From assembly GCF_014836495.1 (NCBI RefSeq), contig NZ_JACSQT010000001.1:434001-498000 (forward strand): a stretch of DNA of 64,000 bases. The letters run 5' to 3'. The notes beneath the pieces were generated by a model, which worked only from the letters and a program-made list of their open reading frames with translations, was not told where the DNA came from and did not search any database. This DNA comes from Cytobacillus stercorigallinarum. GTDB taxonomy: Bacteria; Bacillota; Bacilli; Bacillales; Cytobacillaceae. Below, one piece after another: positions 54,793-64,000 of the stretch; position 1 is the first letter of the stretch; each line of letters begins with the position of its first letter. The position numbers and the translations under genes were made by a program.

Positions 54793-55810
54793 ATGGACAT
54801 TAAAGGAGCAATGCGACTTCCTTAAGAAAGTAGGAGAATTACTGTCCAGGGGTTATTCGCTCTCAGAAGCGATGGCTTCGGCGAGTTTACAATTACCCTT
54901 AGAGAAAAAGCTGCAATTACAAGAGGTTATTTATCAGTTAAAAGAAGGTTTCCATCTGCACTCTGCCCTAGGGTCGATGAACTTTAATTCACATCTAGTT
55001 GGGTATGTCTTTTTTGCTGAGCAACATGGAGGGTTACAACAAGCTTTTATTGATGGAAGTGATATGATGCAAAAGAGGGGAGAGGATATGAGAAAGATAA
55101 AAAAGGCATTAATGTATCCATGTTTCTTAATCATTGTCACCATTCTCCTATTTTCTCTCGTTGAAAAAATCATTCTACCTCGCTTTACCTCGCTTTTCCA
55201 GTCGATGAATGTAAAGGAAAATGCCTTTATGGTACTTCTTCAATGGATTGGGTCTGCTGCTCCTCTATTCTTCATTGTGATGTTCACTTTGTTACTACTA
55301 AGTTCTTTGTACTACTACTTTATTTTTCGACGATTTTCAATGATCAGACAAGTATCGCTTGTTGTTCGCCTACCGATTGTTGGCAAACTAGTCACCCTTT
55401 TTAATACCCATTACTTTGCCATTCAATTGCATTATCTACTTGCAGGTGGGATGTCTATCACAACTTCCTTGAACTTATTTGCTAAAAGTGAAAAACAACC
55501 ATTAATGAAGGAAGTTGGTCAATATTTGCGTCGTAAGCTTGAAAATGGTGAACAATTAGATGAATTGATTCAGGTGTTTCCCTTTTTAGAATTAGATTTA
55601 AGAACAGTTATTCGTCATGGGCAGCAAAATGGAAAACTAGAAGAAGAACTACAATTCTTTAGCCGCTATTGCTTGGAGCTGTTAGAAGAAAAGATAGATC
55701 AGTTAATGAAAGTCATTCAACCCGCTATTTATCTTATTGTTGGTTGTTTAATCATTTCATTATATTTAGCAGTAATGTTACCAATGTTTCAATTAATGGA
55801 GGGTGTATGA
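54779..55810 (+). CDS. comGB: Competence pilus membrane protein ComGB
   Basis: GspF/PilC-type inner membrane platform protein, 343 residues, with two F domains and three membrane helices (about 113-135, 160-185, 315-337). Works with ComGA to assemble pseudopilins. The start ATG 54779 lies inside comGA. Ends VMLPMFQLMEGV and overlaps comGC by one base or four, depending on its start. Confidence 0.94.
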   Translation: MKKVKWTLKEQCDFLKKVGELLSRGYSLSEAMASASLQLPLEKKLQLQEVIYQLKEGFHLHSALGSMNFNSHLVGYVFFAEQHGGLQQAFIDGSDMMQKRGEDMRKIKKALMYPCFLIIVTILLFSLVEKIILPRFTSLFQSMNVKENAFMVLLQWIGSAAPLFFIVMFTLLLLSSLYYYFIFRRFSMIRQVSLVVRLPIVGKLVTLFNTHYFAIQLHYLLAGGMSITTSLNLFAKSEKQPLMKEVGQYLRRKLENGEQLDELIQVFPFLELDLRTVIRHGQQNGKLEEELQFFSRYCLELLEEKIDQLMKVIQPAIYLIVGCLIISLYLAVMLPMFQLMEGV

Positions 55811-56127
55811 TGAAAAACATAAATAATGAAAAAGGGTTTACCATGATTGAGATGATGATTGTCTTGTTAGTCATTTCTGTACTCCTAATTATTACGATTC
55901 CAAACATAACAAAAAACCAATCGGCAATAAACGAAAAAGGCTGTAGTGCTTTTACAAAAATGGTTCAGAGTCAAGTCCAATCGTATGAATTAGCCAATAA
56001 TAAGCTTCCTGAGTCATTGGATGTACTTGTGACGGAAAAGTATTTAAATGAAGGTGAAACAACATGTCCGACCGGAGAAGCATTAGTATTAATAAACGGC
56101 ATTGTGACGGCACAGAAAGACGAATAA
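55810..56127 (+). CDS. comGC: Major pseudopilin ComGC
   Basis: Major pilin of the competence pilus, 105 residues. A short leader ends at the prepilin peptidase site KGFTMIE, followed by the hydrophobic helix (MIVLLVISVLLIITIP). Two cysteines (KGCSAF, ETTCPTG) can form the disulfide known from ComGC. ATG 55810 is preferred because GGAGGG at 55798-55803 leaves 6 bases; ATG 55807 is possible. Needs ComC, coded elsewhere, for processing. Confidence 0.95.
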   Translation: MKNINNEKGFTMIEMMIVLLVISVLLIITIPNITKNQSAINEKGCSAFTKMVQSQVQSYELANNKLPESLDVLVTEKYLNEGETTCPTGEALVLINGIVTAQKDE

Positions 56128-56555
56128 ATTCACAGTCAGGATTTACTTTGATTGAATCCTTAATTGTTTGGTCTGTTTTTAGTGTCATTCTTTTTATTAC
56201 TGCTATAAACTTAGAGCACCAATTTGAAGAGTATGATGATCTAGCTTTCTTTGCCATGTTTGAAGGTGATCTTCTATATGCTCAGCAATATGCGATTGTA
56301 AATCAAACAACCGTTAGTGTTTATCTTTTAACCGATGAGCATGAGTATATCTTTTCTAATGGGCAAAATATTTTTTTTCGTCAGAAATATAGTGAGCAGT
56401 ATTTCATTACTAGCGGTACAATGCCACTACATTTTAAATTCTTAAATAGTGGGAAAATTAACCGTTTTGGTTACTTGCAAATCAAAAGCTCGGCTAATCA
56501 GTACAAATTTGTTTTTCAAATAGGGAGAGGGAGGTTTTATGTGGAAGCATACTAA
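56064..56555 (+). CDS. comGD: Minor pseudopilin ComGD
   Basis: 163 residues. Long leader of 25 residues with the processing site SGFTLIES, then the hydrophobic helix. ATG 56064 follows AAGGTGA and overlaps comGC by 64 bases, as usual for this operon. Part of the pilus tip or initiation complex. Confidence 0.92.
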   Translation: MSDRRSISINKRHCDGTERRINSQSGFTLIESLIVWSVFSVILFITAINLEHQFEEYDDLAFFAMFEGDLLYAQQYAIVNQTTVSVYLLTDEHEYIFSNGQNIFFRQKYSEQYFITSGTMPLHFKFLNSGKINRFGYLQIKSSANQYKFVFQIGRGRFYVEAY

Positions 56556-56838
56556 TGGTTTTATGCTCATTGACTTATTCTTCACCTTATCGGCTATGCT
56601 TTTGATCGCCACTCTTTTTATTCCTGTCATGATACATCTCTATACTGACGCACATATTGAAAACTTGAGATATGAAGCCACTCAAATTCTATATGAGGAA
56701 ATGATGGACAATGATAGGGCGCTACCTAGAACGGTGAGAAAAGACGAAATGTCATTTCGCCTTTTTAATAGTGATGCTAATAATATTTGTATCTCTTATT
56801 TCTATCAGCGAGAAGTGATGATCTGTGAAAAGTATTAA
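56539..56838 (+). CDS. comGE: Minor pseudopilin ComGE
   Basis: 99 residues: hydrophobic N-terminal helix (about 8-30) after the pilin-like NGFMLID, then a short globular part. ATG 56539 follows AGGGAGGTTTT. Overlaps comGD and comGF. Small size and position identify it as ComGE. Confidence 0.88.
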   Translation: MWKHTNGFMLIDLFFTLSAMLLIATLFIPVMIHLYTDAHIENLRYEATQILYEEMMDNDRALPRTVRKDEMSFRLFNSDANNICISYFYQREVMICEKY

Positions 56839-57283
56839 AAGGAACGGCTTTACGCTAATTGAAGCACTCCTATCTCTCGCTTGCTTTTTAATCATTGTGA
56901 GCTTTATCCCACTTATGTTTAAAGTTATTTCCGTTAACGAGAATATTGATGAAAGAAAGCAAAAGATTGAATGGCTCGTATTTATTCAGCAATTAAAAAA
57001 AGAAGTACGCATTGCTGAGGAGGTATCCTTAGATAATCGAGGAGAGCTTATGTTATTAATAGACAATCAATTTATTAGCTATGAGAAATATGGTGATAAG
57101 TTAAGAAGGCGTGTGAATGGGACAGGACATGAAGTTGTGTTACAAAAGCTTCAATCCGTTCAATTTGAGGTGACAGAAGATAACATGATGATTGTTTATA
57201 GAAATATTTTCCAGGAAGAGTATCGGTCTTCTTTTTATCAAATGAAGATAAGGAGCACTAGCGGTGACGGGGATAATGAATGA
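56825..57283 (+). CDS. comGF: Minor pseudopilin ComGF
   Basis: 152 residues: leader to the site NGFTLIEA, then a hydrophobic helix and a ComGF-type domain. GTG 56825 overlaps comGE by 14 bases. Required for pilus function in B. subtilis. Confidence 0.9.
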   Translation: MKSIKRNGFTLIEALLSLACFLIIVSFIPLMFKVISVNENIDERKQKIEWLVFIQQLKKEVRIAEEVSLDNRGELMLLIDNQFISYEKYGDKLRRRVNGTGHEVVLQKLQSVQFEVTEDNMMIVYRNIFQEEYRSSFYQMKIRSTSGDGDNE

Positions 57284-57659
57284 GAAGGGCCTCTTTTATC
57301 CTTTTGTATTATTACTCATTGTTTTGCTTTCTTTGGTAATTACCATTCAAGCAGATTTTTTATTAAGAGAAAAAAGAATGATGAAATTAAGTGGTATCCT
57401 TTTACAACAGGAGTACTATTTTAAGCAATCGATGATTTATTTAGATGAACAATTTCATTTGAATGGTGAGCTACCAATAGAAGGAGAGTATTCATTCAAT
57501 CATGGAACAGTTTTTTATGAGATAGAAGACCAAGAAGAAAGTCTCATCAAAATCAATCTGGAAGTAGAAATAAACGGTGTGGCGAACGTAAAAGCGATGG
57601 CGTATTATTCATTGATTGAAAGAGATGTGATTAAATGGATAGAAATCGAAAAGAAATAA
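57276..57659 (+). CDS. comGG: Minor pseudopilin ComGG
   Basis: 127 residues from ATG 57276 (MNEKGLFYPFVLLLIVLLSL): short N-terminus, one hydrophobic helix, then a hydrophilic domain. GTG 57264 is an alternative start, four residues longer. The pilin cleavage motif is weak, as in other ComGG. Last comG gene; yqzE follows. Confidence 0.85.
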   Translation: MNEKGLFYPFVLLLIVLLSLVITIQADFLLREKRMMKLSGILLQQEYYFKQSMIYLDEQFHLNGELPIEGEYSFNHGTVFYEIEDQEESLIKINLEVEINGVANVKAMAYYSLIERDVIKWIEIEKK

Positions 57660-57715
57660 TGAATAAATGGCATAGGAATTGGAAAGACTAGTAGCTAAAA
57701 AGGCAGGGATGCCCA

Positions 57716-57916
57716 ATGAATTCTAATGATTATGTCAAATTTATTACTCAGACATTTGTCCAATATATGGAACAACCGAAATCTGAAAGGAAGAAACAAA
57801 GGGTAGAAAGAAAGCAAGAAAAAGCACCCCTTCTATTCCGTTGGTTTGGAATTGTACCTTACCTTTTGTTTTATGGTTTGAAAAGAACGAAAAGAAGCAA
57901 TCATGAATCGAACTGA
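57716..57916 (+). CDS. yqzE: YqzE family protein
   Basis: 66 residues: N-terminal MNSNDYVKFITQTFVQYMEQ, a basic middle (RKKQRVERKQEK) and one hydrophobic helix near the end. Part of the comG operon in Bacillus; function unknown. ATG 57716 has GCAGGGATG upstream. Confidence 0.88.
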   Translation: MNSNDYVKFITQTFVQYMEQPKSERKKQRVERKQEKAPLLFRWFGIVPYLLFYGLKRTKRSNHESN

Positions 57917-57920
57917 GCAA

Positions 57921-57966
57921 AAAGATGAAGAAATACCACCTATTTAGATGGATTTCTTCATCTTTC
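57921..57966 (+). terminator. Terminator of the comG operon
   Basis: GATGAAGAAAT and ATTTCTTCATC pair perfectly around a 17-base loop, followed by TTTCTTTG. Confidence 0.85.
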
Positions 57967-58054
57967 TTTGTTTGGAAAGTAAATAAAAGGGCCTTTTAAA
58001 GGTCTGTATAATTGACCAAAGAAACCGCCCCTACTTATACACCACGGTCGATTA

Positions 58055-58852
58055 TTAACTAATCGCCTCATCAGTTAAATAAAATAACCCACCATTAACA
58101 ATTGAGATATGAACTTGTGGTTCATACTGCTCTTGTAATGCAGCCATTTCGTTTTCGAAGCTTTCTCCTTTTTCATCTGCATCTTCATAAAACCTTTCTA
58201 ATAATTGCAGGTCCTTTTGCCACCTTATTCTTGCTTCATCTGCCCATGTGTGATCTTCTTTTTCAATTTCCGACTGCAAAAAATTCGCCACGCGCATCAC
58301 ACCGCTATTTGGTTTGATAAATGGTGACAATGTAAAGCTAAAGTCGGGTATTTTAGGAGTAAGTGATAAATGAAGGAGCTTATCATGGAATTGTTCAACC
58401 ATTTGCCCGTTAATTAAGTGCAGGCCGATTGACTTGAACAAATCTTTCTTACGATCACATTGGTACGATATCCGTAGATTTAGCCCTAGCCAAGGACGCA
58501 GGGCGGTTTGCGTTCCTGGTGGGGCCTCGTAATTTTCATACAAACGGATATAACCAGCCAAGTTTTTCGTCGATTGAAAAATTTGATGCAAACGAGGTGA
58601 TCCAAAGTGAATGACCTCACCCTTTATATCATCTGGTGCTAGGGATGGGTTGGTTATAAGGGTAAGCTCCATAGGTTTTGCAACACCGCCTGTTTTCTCT
58701 AAATAGTGCCAATAAAAGGGGCGATTCATTAATTCTTTGTCTAGTTCTACTGTCAACTGAATGACTAAATAGCCTGGTTTATTTTCAAGGATTTTACACT
58801 GATTGGCATGAAAGTATCTTAATAGAAAATGGTGGATTTCATGTTGCTGCAT
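58055..58852 (-). CDS. yqhG: YqhG family protein
   Basis: 265 residues, no membrane helix: starts MQQHEIHHFLLRYFHANQCK. YqhG family, unknown function, known in Bacillus only with yqhH. Acidic C-terminal coil. Its start overlaps yqhH by 14 bases, so the two are coupled. Confidence 0.88.
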   Translation of the reverse strand: MQQHEIHHFLLRYFHANQCKILENKPGYLVIQLTVELDKELMNRPFYWHYLEKTGGVAKPMELTLITNPSLAPDDIKGEVIHFGSPRLHQIFQSTKNLAGYIRLYENYEAPPGTQTALRPWLGLNLRISYQCDRKKDLFKSIGLHLINGQMVEQFHDKLLHLSLTPKIPDFSFTLSPFIKPNSGVMRVANFLQSEIEKEDHTWADEARIRWQKDLQLLERFYEDADEKGESFENEMAALQEQYEPQVHISIVNGGLFYLTDEAIS

Positions 58853-60518
58853 GTTGATCTTCCTCCTTTACGGACTCAGCAAATTCAATCATAGATGTTA
58901 AATTATCCATTTTTATGCGCATTTCTCCTTCTGAAGCCGAGTGTCCGAAAATATCAACTAGGTGATCATTAATATTGCCAAATTGTAGCTTTGTTAAAAT
59001 ATCATCCAACTCGCCAATCACCTTTTCGAAGAGGTGGATTTTTTCATACAATAGTTTTAGTACATGTTCTTCGACTGTATCTTTAGTAGCGAAGTTATAA
59101 ATATGGACATCGTTTTTTTGACCGAGACGATGAATTCTACCAATTCGTTGTTCTAGTCTCATCGGATTCCAAGGAAGATCAAAGTTAATGATATGACTAC
59201 AGAATTGTAGGTTGATACCCTCACCGCCTGCTTCTGTGGCAATTAACACCTGCGCGTGGTTTTGGAATAACTCGCGCATCCAATCCTTCTTCCCTCGTTT
59301 GAATCCACCACGAAAAGGAACAGACGTAATGTTATGCTGTTTTAAAAACCATTGTAGAAATAGCTGGGTGGCGCGATACTCTGTAAAAATAATGACTTTA
59401 TCATTGATTTGTTGAATGATCTCTAATGCTTTTTGCGCTTTTGCATTTTGTTGAATATTTTCGACTAACCCAATTAACTCTTCAATTTTTTGCTGAAAGG
59501 CAACGGAAGGTTGTTCTTGTTTCTTTAACATATTTCTTAAAGTGTAAAATACCGCTTCACGACTGCTGCATGCTTCACGTTGTAAAGTCATCAGTGAGAA
59601 TTGGCTATCAGTCATCCAATTACCTTCTCTGTGTATAGAAGAAATTGCATCATATAAGGCTCTTTCCTCTTTTGAAAAATGGATGGGAACGGTTTCGACA
59701 TGCCTTTTTGTCCATTCAATACCAGTATCTTGTCTACGGTTACGAATCATTACTTTATTTACTAGTTCCTTTAAGCCTTCATCATCATCTAGAGAACGTG
59801 CATTTTTTTTGTATTTTTCATAAAAGGCTGTTTCTGTGCCTAAGTGACCTGGTTTTAACAAAGAAACAAGATTGAAGATTTCACTAATTCGATTTTGTAT
59901 AGGTGTTGCTGTAAGTAGTAAGCAAAATTTCTTTTTTAAAGACTGTACAAATTCATAGTTTTTCGTTTTGTTATTTTTTAATTTATGTGCTTCATCAATA
60001 ATAATCAAATCATAATTTTGTTCGAAGACTAAACTTCTATGCGGTTCTCTCTTCGCTGTGTCGATTGATGATACGACGACATCACATTGCTCCCACACAT
60101 AGCTCTTTTTTTGAGCGACAGCCGGGATGAAGAACTTACTGTTTAATTCGATTGCCCATTGAGACACTAATGAAGCGGGTACAAGGATGAGAGCTTTCTT
60201 AACAAGCCCTCTGATCATGTATTCTTTTAATATTAACCCTGCCTCTATCGTTTTCCCTAAACCGACTTCATCAGCTAGAATCGCTTTACCATTCATATTT
60301 TCCACTACTTGTTCGGCGACCTCTAGTTGATGTGGTAGAGGGGTGAGGTTTGATAAATGTTTGTCTACTTGCAGTCCATCAAACGCTGGGATGACCGTTT
60401 GATTTTCAACCTCAATAGTAAGCTTGAATAAATCCCAGTTCCCCCATGGTCCATCATTATCAATGCGGTTTTGAAATTCATCTTGCCATGTTGCATCAAA
60501 ATTTATTTGTAAAGTCAT
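58839..60518 (-). CDS. yqhH: SNF2-family helicase YqhH
   Basis: DNA-dependent ATPase of the SNF2/RapA class, 559 residues. Motif I DEVGLGKTIEAGLI (79-92), motif II DEAHKLKN, motif III LLTATPIQN, motif VI QRIGRIHRLGQ. In B. subtilis it is coded beside yqhG. Function likely in nucleic-acid remodelling, not shown. ATG 60518 follows AAAGGAGAG on the minus strand. Confidence 0.92.
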   Translation of the reverse strand: MTLQINFDATWQDEFQNRIDNDGPWGNWDLFKLTIEVENQTVIPAFDGLQVDKHLSNLTPLPHQLEVAEQVVENMNGKAILADEVGLGKTIEAGLILKEYMIRGLVKKALILVPASLVSQWAIELNSKFFIPAVAQKKSYVWEQCDVVVSSIDTAKREPHRSLVFEQNYDLIIIDEAHKLKNNKTKNYEFVQSLKKKFCLLLTATPIQNRISEIFNLVSLLKPGHLGTETAFYEKYKKNARSLDDDEGLKELVNKVMIRNRRQDTGIEWTKRHVETVPIHFSKEERALYDAISSIHREGNWMTDSQFSLMTLQREACSSREAVFYTLRNMLKKQEQPSVAFQQKIEELIGLVENIQQNAKAQKALEIIQQINDKVIIFTEYRATQLFLQWFLKQHNITSVPFRGGFKRGKKDWMRELFQNHAQVLIATEAGGEGINLQFCSHIINFDLPWNPMRLEQRIGRIHRLGQKNDVHIYNFATKDTVEEHVLKLLYEKIHLFEKVIGELDDILTKLQFGNINDHLVDIFGHSASEGEMRIKMDNLTSMIEFAESVKEEDQHAAT

Positions 60519-60536
60519 TTGTTCTCTCTCCTTTTT

Positions 60537-60576
60537 ATACGAACATTATTAATTTTTTTGTTATTAACGTTCGTAT
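60537..60576. promoter_or_regulatory. Inverted ATACGAAC repeat, PurBox-like
   Basis: ATACGAAC (60537-60544) and GTTCGTAT (60569-60576) are a perfect inverted pair with 24 bases between, AT-only apart from two bases. PurR of Bacillus binds paired inverted boxes with a CGAA core; CGAA and TTCG here are 26 bases apart, near the usual spacing as I remember it. It sits just upstream of yqhH and 210 bases before the glycine riboswitch. Purine control of either unit is speculative. Confidence 0.4.
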
Positions 60577-60784
60577 TAGGCTTAAGTCTTGTTGAAAAAA
60601 CATGAGAATTTTAAATAAAAATATTGCCCAAATAATGATACGATGGTAGGATGTAAGTAGCTTTGAAAGTTGTGAATTTTCAACGTTAATTCTGCAAATA
60701 CGTACAATACGTCTTTGTAAGCTTCGACTCTCTAAAGCAGTTAATTATAGTATGTGCAAAAATGGAAAAAATTATAAACGCGAA

Positions 60785-60968
60785 TGATGGCAAGGGGAGA
60801 GACTGCAGCGCTGCAGCGCCGAAGGAGCAAACAATCACCGTATTGTGAATCTCTCAGGCAAAAGAACACTTGCTTGACGCAACTCTGGAGAGAGCTCAAG
60901 GTATTAAGCGAGCCACCAAAGGGGAAAGGCCGTAATATCGCCGTAAACTCTCAGGTGAAAGGACAGAG
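60785..60968 (+). promoter_or_regulatory. Tandem glycine riboswitch
   Basis: Aptamer 1 (about 60785-60870) has GGGGAGAGACTGCAG, CGCCGAAGGAGCAA and CTCTCAGGCAAAAGAAC; aptamer 2 (about 60876-60968) has CTCTGGAGAGAGC, CCACCAAAGGGGAAAG and CTCTCAGGTGAAAGGAC. These are the conserved GCCGAAGG and CTCTCAGGYAAAAGGAC elements of the glycine riboswitch. With glycine bound, the following terminator is prevented and gcvT is expressed. Confidence 0.95.
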
Positions 60969-61014
60969 AATCTGCTCAAATGATAGGTTTTGAGGAGATT
61001 CTCTGTCCTTTTTT
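60961..61014 (+). terminator. Riboswitch expression-platform terminator
   Basis: GGACAGAGAATCTGCTCAAA and TTTTGAGGAGATTCTCTGTCC form a long stem with a mismatch, followed by six Ts. Its 5' arm uses the end of aptamer 2, so it is the switch element. The 61015-61166 part has no recognised feature except the gcvT RBS. Confidence 0.9.
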
Positions 61015-61166
61015 GTGTGCTTTAGAACACTTAGCTTCTTTAAAGGAGTTAAGCGAAGAGCATTGAGCTTTTGCCGTAACATTTGGCGACAAGCCAAGTA
61101 TTTCTATGGCCAGTTTGCAAATATTCATCTTAGAAAAAATTCAGAAATATAAAGGAGGATGAGTGA

Positions 61167-62273
61167 ATGTCACAGTTGAAAAAGACACCACTACATGACA
61201 TTTATCAACAGTATGGTGGAAAAACGATTGATTTTGGTGGATGGGACCTTCCTGTACAATTTTCTAGTATTAAAGAAGAGCATGAAGCGGTACGTACAAA
61301 AGCGGGTCTGTTTGATGTATCACATATGGGAGAAATTGAGGTTAAGGGTCCAGATAGTTTACGTTATCTTCAGAAAATGATGACAAATGACGTTGCGAAA
61401 CTAAAACCGTTTGGCGCACAATATACAGCCATGTGTTATGAAAATGGTGGAACTGTAGATGATTTGCTTATTTATAAAATGAATGAAGACGAATACCTTT
61501 TAGTCGTAAACGCAGCAAATATAGAAAAAGATTATCAATGGTTACAAAGCCATTTAGAAGGAAATGTGAAACTTAAAAACCTTTCTGAGGAAATGTCACA
61601 ATTGGCTTTGCAAGGCCCTGTGGCTGAGATTGTCTTACAGAAAATTACGGATATTGATTTAAGTGAAATTGGCTTTTTCAAATTTCAGCAATCAGTAAAT
61701 ATAAATGGTAAAAGTGCATTAGTTTCGAGAACTGGCTACACCGGTGAAGATGGTTTTGAAATTTATTGTAAAAACGAGGATGCAGTCCTTTTATGGCAGT
61801 CGATTTTAGAAGCAGGAAAAGAAGAAGGAGTTCTTCCATGTGGATTAGGTGCCCGAGATACCCTTCGCTTCGAAGCAAATTTAGCTTTATATGGTCAAGA
61901 GTTGTCTTCTGAAATTTCTCCACTTGAAGCAGGTATTGGCTTTGCCGTAAAAGTGAACAAGGAAGAAGATTTTATTGGAAAAGCGGCATTAACCTTACAA
62001 AAGGAAAATGGATTAAGCAGAAAAATTGTTGGGATTGAAATGATTGATCGTGGGATTCCTCGCCATAGTTATGCAGTTTATGCTGGTGACCAACTGATTG
62101 GTGAAGTTACTACGGGTACACAATCTCCTACTTTAAAGAAAAATATCGGCTTAGCCCTTCTGGACAGTTCATACACAGCGCGAGATTCTGAAGTGGAAGT
62201 TGAAATTCGTAATAAGCGTGTACGTGCCAAAGTAGTGGCAACACCGTTTTATAAAAAAGAGAAAAAGAACTAA
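61167..62273 (+). CDS. gcvT: Glycine cleavage system T protein (aminomethyltransferase)
   Basis: THF-dependent aminomethyltransferase of glycine cleavage: releases ammonia and makes 5,10-methylene-THF. 368 residues; [34 protein letters not shown], and the catalytic Asp in [18 protein letters not shown] 61167 follows AAAGGAGGATGAG. First gene of the riboswitch-controlled gcvT-PA-PB operon. Confidence 0.97.
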   Translation: MSQLKKTPLHDIYQQYGGKTIDFGGWDLPVQFSSIKEEHEAVRTKAGLFDVSHMGEIEVKGPDSLRYLQKMMTNDVAKLKPFGAQYTAMCYENGGTVDDLLIYKMNEDEYLLVVNAANIEKDYQWLQSHLEGNVKLKNLSEEMSQLALQGPVAEIVLQKITDIDLSEIGFFKFQQSVNINGKSALVSRTGYTGEDGFEIYCKNEDAVLLWQSILEAGKEEGVLPCGLGARDTLRFEANLALYGQELSSEISPLEAGIGFAVKVNKEEDFIGKAALTLQKENGLSRKIVGIEMIDRGIPRHSYAVYAGDQLIGEVTTGTQSPTLKKNIGLALLDSSYTARDSEVEVEIRNKRVRAKVVATPFYKKEKKN

Positions 62274-62294
62274 CTAATCAGGGGGAGAGAAGCG

Positions 62295-63641
62295 ATGAAA
62301 CACCGTTATTTACCGATGACTGATTCTGATCAAAAAGAAATGCTTGAAGCAATCGGAGTCAATACAATTGATGATTTATTTAGTGATATTCCTGAAAGCG
62401 TACGTTTTCAAGGGGAATATAATATTAAACCAGCTAAAACGGAACCTGCTTTAATGAAGGAATTGATGCTCCTATCACAAAAAAATGCAGATTTAAAAAC
62501 AAATACTTCATTCTTAGGTGCAGGTGTTTACGATCATTATATGCCAGTGATTGTTGATCATGTGTTATCTCGTTCAGAGTTCTATACTGCTTATACACCA
62601 TATCAACCGGAAATTTCCCAAGGTGAGTTACAAGCGATTTTTGAATTCCAGACAATGATATCTGAATTAACAGGAATGGATGTAGCGAATTCATCTATGT
62701 ATGATGGTGGGACGGCACTTGCGGAAGCTGCTATGTTAGCAACGGGACATACAAAACGTAAAAAAGTATTGATTTCAAGTACGGTACACCCTGAATCAAA
62801 AGCTGTAGTTCAAACTTATGCAAAAGGCCAATATATTGATGTAGTTGAGATCCCAAACAAAGATGGATTAACAGATATGAGCGCACTAAAAGATATGATT
62901 GGTGATGACATTGCCGCAGTAGTCGTGCAATATCCTAACTTTTTTGGAAGAGTGGAGCCACTTGCTGAATTAGAAGAAGTGATTCATGCGCATAAATCCT
63001 TATTTGTTGTTTCAAGTAATCCCCTATCCTTAGGTGTGTTAACACCTCCTGGAAAATTTGGTGCAGATATCGTTGCTGGCGATGCGCAAGTCTTTGGTAT
63101 TCCTACTGCGTTTGGCGGCCCTCACTGTGGTTACTTTGCGGTGACAAAGAAACTTATGAGAAAAGTACCTGGACGTTTAGTAGGGCAAACGGTTGATGAA
63201 AACGGACAACGCGGATTCGTACTTACACTTCAAGCAAGAGAACAACATATCCGTAGGGATAAAGCTACGTCTAATATATGTTCAAACCAAGCTTTAAATG
63301 CGCTAGCTGCATCTGTTGCTATGACAGCTCTAGGTAGAAAAGGTGTCAAGCAAATGGCGATAGATAATATCCAAAAGGCGCATTATGCAAAAGAACAATT
63401 TAAAAAAGCAGGATTTGATATTACTTTTGAGGGTAGTTCATTTAACGAGTTTATTATTAAATGTAATCGCCCGGTTCGTGAGGTAAATCAAGCATTACTT
63501 AAAAAGAATATTATTGGTGGTTATGATTTAGGAAGAGATTATAATGAATTAGCTCATCATATGCTTATTGCTGTAACTGAATTAAGAACAAAAGAAGAAA
63601 TTGATACATTTGTGGCAGAAATGGGGGATTACCGTGCATAA
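62295..63641 (+). CDS. gcvPA: Glycine dehydrogenase (decarboxylating) subunit 1
   Basis: Subunit 1 of the two-part P protein (448 residues) that decarboxylates glycine on PLP with subunit 2. N-terminal [20 protein letters not shown], then [15 protein letters not shown] and [24 protein letters not shown] 62295 follows GGGGGAGAG. It overlaps gcvPB by 8 bases. The PLP lysine is in subunit 2. Confidence 0.96.
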   Translation: MKHRYLPMTDSDQKEMLEAIGVNTIDDLFSDIPESVRFQGEYNIKPAKTEPALMKELMLLSQKNADLKTNTSFLGAGVYDHYMPVIVDHVLSRSEFYTAYTPYQPEISQGELQAIFEFQTMISELTGMDVANSSMYDGGTALAEAAMLATGHTKRKKVLISSTVHPESKAVVQTYAKGQYIDVVEIPNKDGLTDMSALKDMIGDDIAAVVVQYPNFFGRVEPLAELEEVIHAHKSLFVVSSNPLSLGVLTPPGKFGADIVAGDAQVFGIPTAFGGPHCGYFAVTKKLMRKVPGRLVGQTVDENGQRGFVLTLQAREQHIRRDKATSNICSNQALNALAASVAMTALGRKGVKQMAIDNIQKAHYAKEQFKKAGFDITFEGSSFNEFIIKCNRPVREVNQALLKKNIIGGYDLGRDYNELAHHMLIAVTELRTKEEIDTFVAEMGDYRA

Positions 63642-64000
63642 CGAAAACCAGGCGCTCATTTTTGAGCTAAGTAAACCAGGGAGAATCGGCTATAGCCTTC
63701 CAGAGATGGATATTCCAGAAGTAGAATTATCTGATTTGCTCCCAGCCGAATATATTCGTCAAGAGGACGCGGATCTACCTGAAGTATCTGAACTTGATAT
63801 TATGCGTCATTATACGGCTTTATCTAAGCGTAACCACGGAGTAGATTCTGGTTTTTATCCGCTTGGGTCTTGTACGATGAAATATAATCCTAAAGTAAAT
63901 GAGAATGTAGCACGCTTTAACGGCTTTGCTCATTTACACCCATTACAAGACGAAAGCTCTGTTCAAGGTGCGATGGAGTTGTTATATGATTTACAAGAGC
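63634..64000 (+). CDS. gcvPB: Glycine dehydrogenase (decarboxylating) subunit 2, partial
   Basis: Runs off the window; 122 codons are visible from GTG 63634: [20 protein letters not shown], then [15 protein letters not shown]. This is the N-terminal part of subunit 2, which carries PLP further on. GTG follows GGGGGATTACC. Overlap with gcvPA shows coupling. Not present in the ORF length since it is open at the edge. Confidence 0.93.
   Translation, partial: MHNENQALIFELSKPGRIGYSLPEMDIPEVELSDLLPAEYIRQEDADLPEVSELDIMRHYTALSKRNHGVDSGFYPLGSCTMKYNPKVNENVARFNGFAHLHPLQDESSVQGAMELLYDLQE

Overview
The window is a contiguous piece of the chromosome of a low-GC, endospore-forming member of the Bacillaceae. 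The evidence is gene content and order: recO-glyQS, ccpN-ppsR, yqxD-dnaG-rpoD(sigA), cccA, trmK-yqfO, ispH, yqfQ, cshB-nfo, zur, ispG, sodA, pbpA, pst-phoU, rpmG-yqgN, gluP-yqgQ-glcK, yqgT to yqgX, comGA-G, yqhG/yqhH and gcvT-PA-PB run in the order I remember for the yqf/yqg/yqh region of Bacillus subtilis. TTG and GTG starts with strong AGGAGG-type Shine-Dalgarno sites, a T-box, a tandem glycine riboswitch and a SpoVAF-like germination protein agree with this. The genus cannot be fixed from the sequence alone; an aerobic, naturally transformable-type bacillus (comG operon, cytochrome c, Mn-superoxide dismutase) is my inference. No rRNA, tRNA, CRISPR array, insertion sequence or prophage was seen.

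Layout. 1-9.1 kb: end of recO, T-box-controlled glycyl-tRNA synthetase, CcpN and its PPDK-regulator partner, and the macromolecular-synthesis genes (yqxD-like, primase, sigma-A). 9.1-24 kb: an acyl-CoA dehydrogenase with its own promoter and cre site, cytochrome c550, trmK-yqfO, two isoprenoid Fe-S enzymes (ispH, ispG), a DEAD-box helicase with endonuclease IV, a Zn uptake unit (znuC-znuB-zur), and small yqf genes, plus a frameshifted DUF1189 gene. 24-35.6 kb: Na/Pi cotransporter, sodA, MFS transporter, class B PBP, and the full Pst phosphate transporter with PhoU behind PhoP-box-like repeats. 35.6-41 kb is the least standard part: an SDR/TetR divergent pair around a perfect cre-like palindrome, a membrane pair (SwrB-like and MltG/YceG-like), and a translationally coupled three-gene operon (DUF4912, GT4 glycosyltransferase, unknown protein) behind a cluster of Spo0A-box-like motifs. 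41-53.5 kb: folate, rhomboid protease, glucokinase, cell-wall endopeptidase, small conserved proteins, MidA-type methyltransferase, and a four-cysteine HTH regulator. 53.7-58 kb: the competence pseudopilus operon comGABCDEFG plus yqzE. 58-64 kb: yqhG-yqhH reading away from the riboswitch-controlled glycine cleavage operon, which runs off the window in gcvPB.

How the parts work together: glycine is sensed twice (uncharged tRNA at glyQS, free glycine at gcvT); phosphate supply combines the high-affinity Pst system with a low-affinity Na/Pi carrier; two candidate CcpA sites link fatty-acid oxidation and the SDR gene to carbon status. Nothing here is a plainly new defence or mobile system. The best candidates for undescribed biology are the DUF4912-GT4-orphan operon with its Spo0A-like sites, the slippery frameshift in the DUF1189 gene, and the possible ATT start of the yqxD-like gene.
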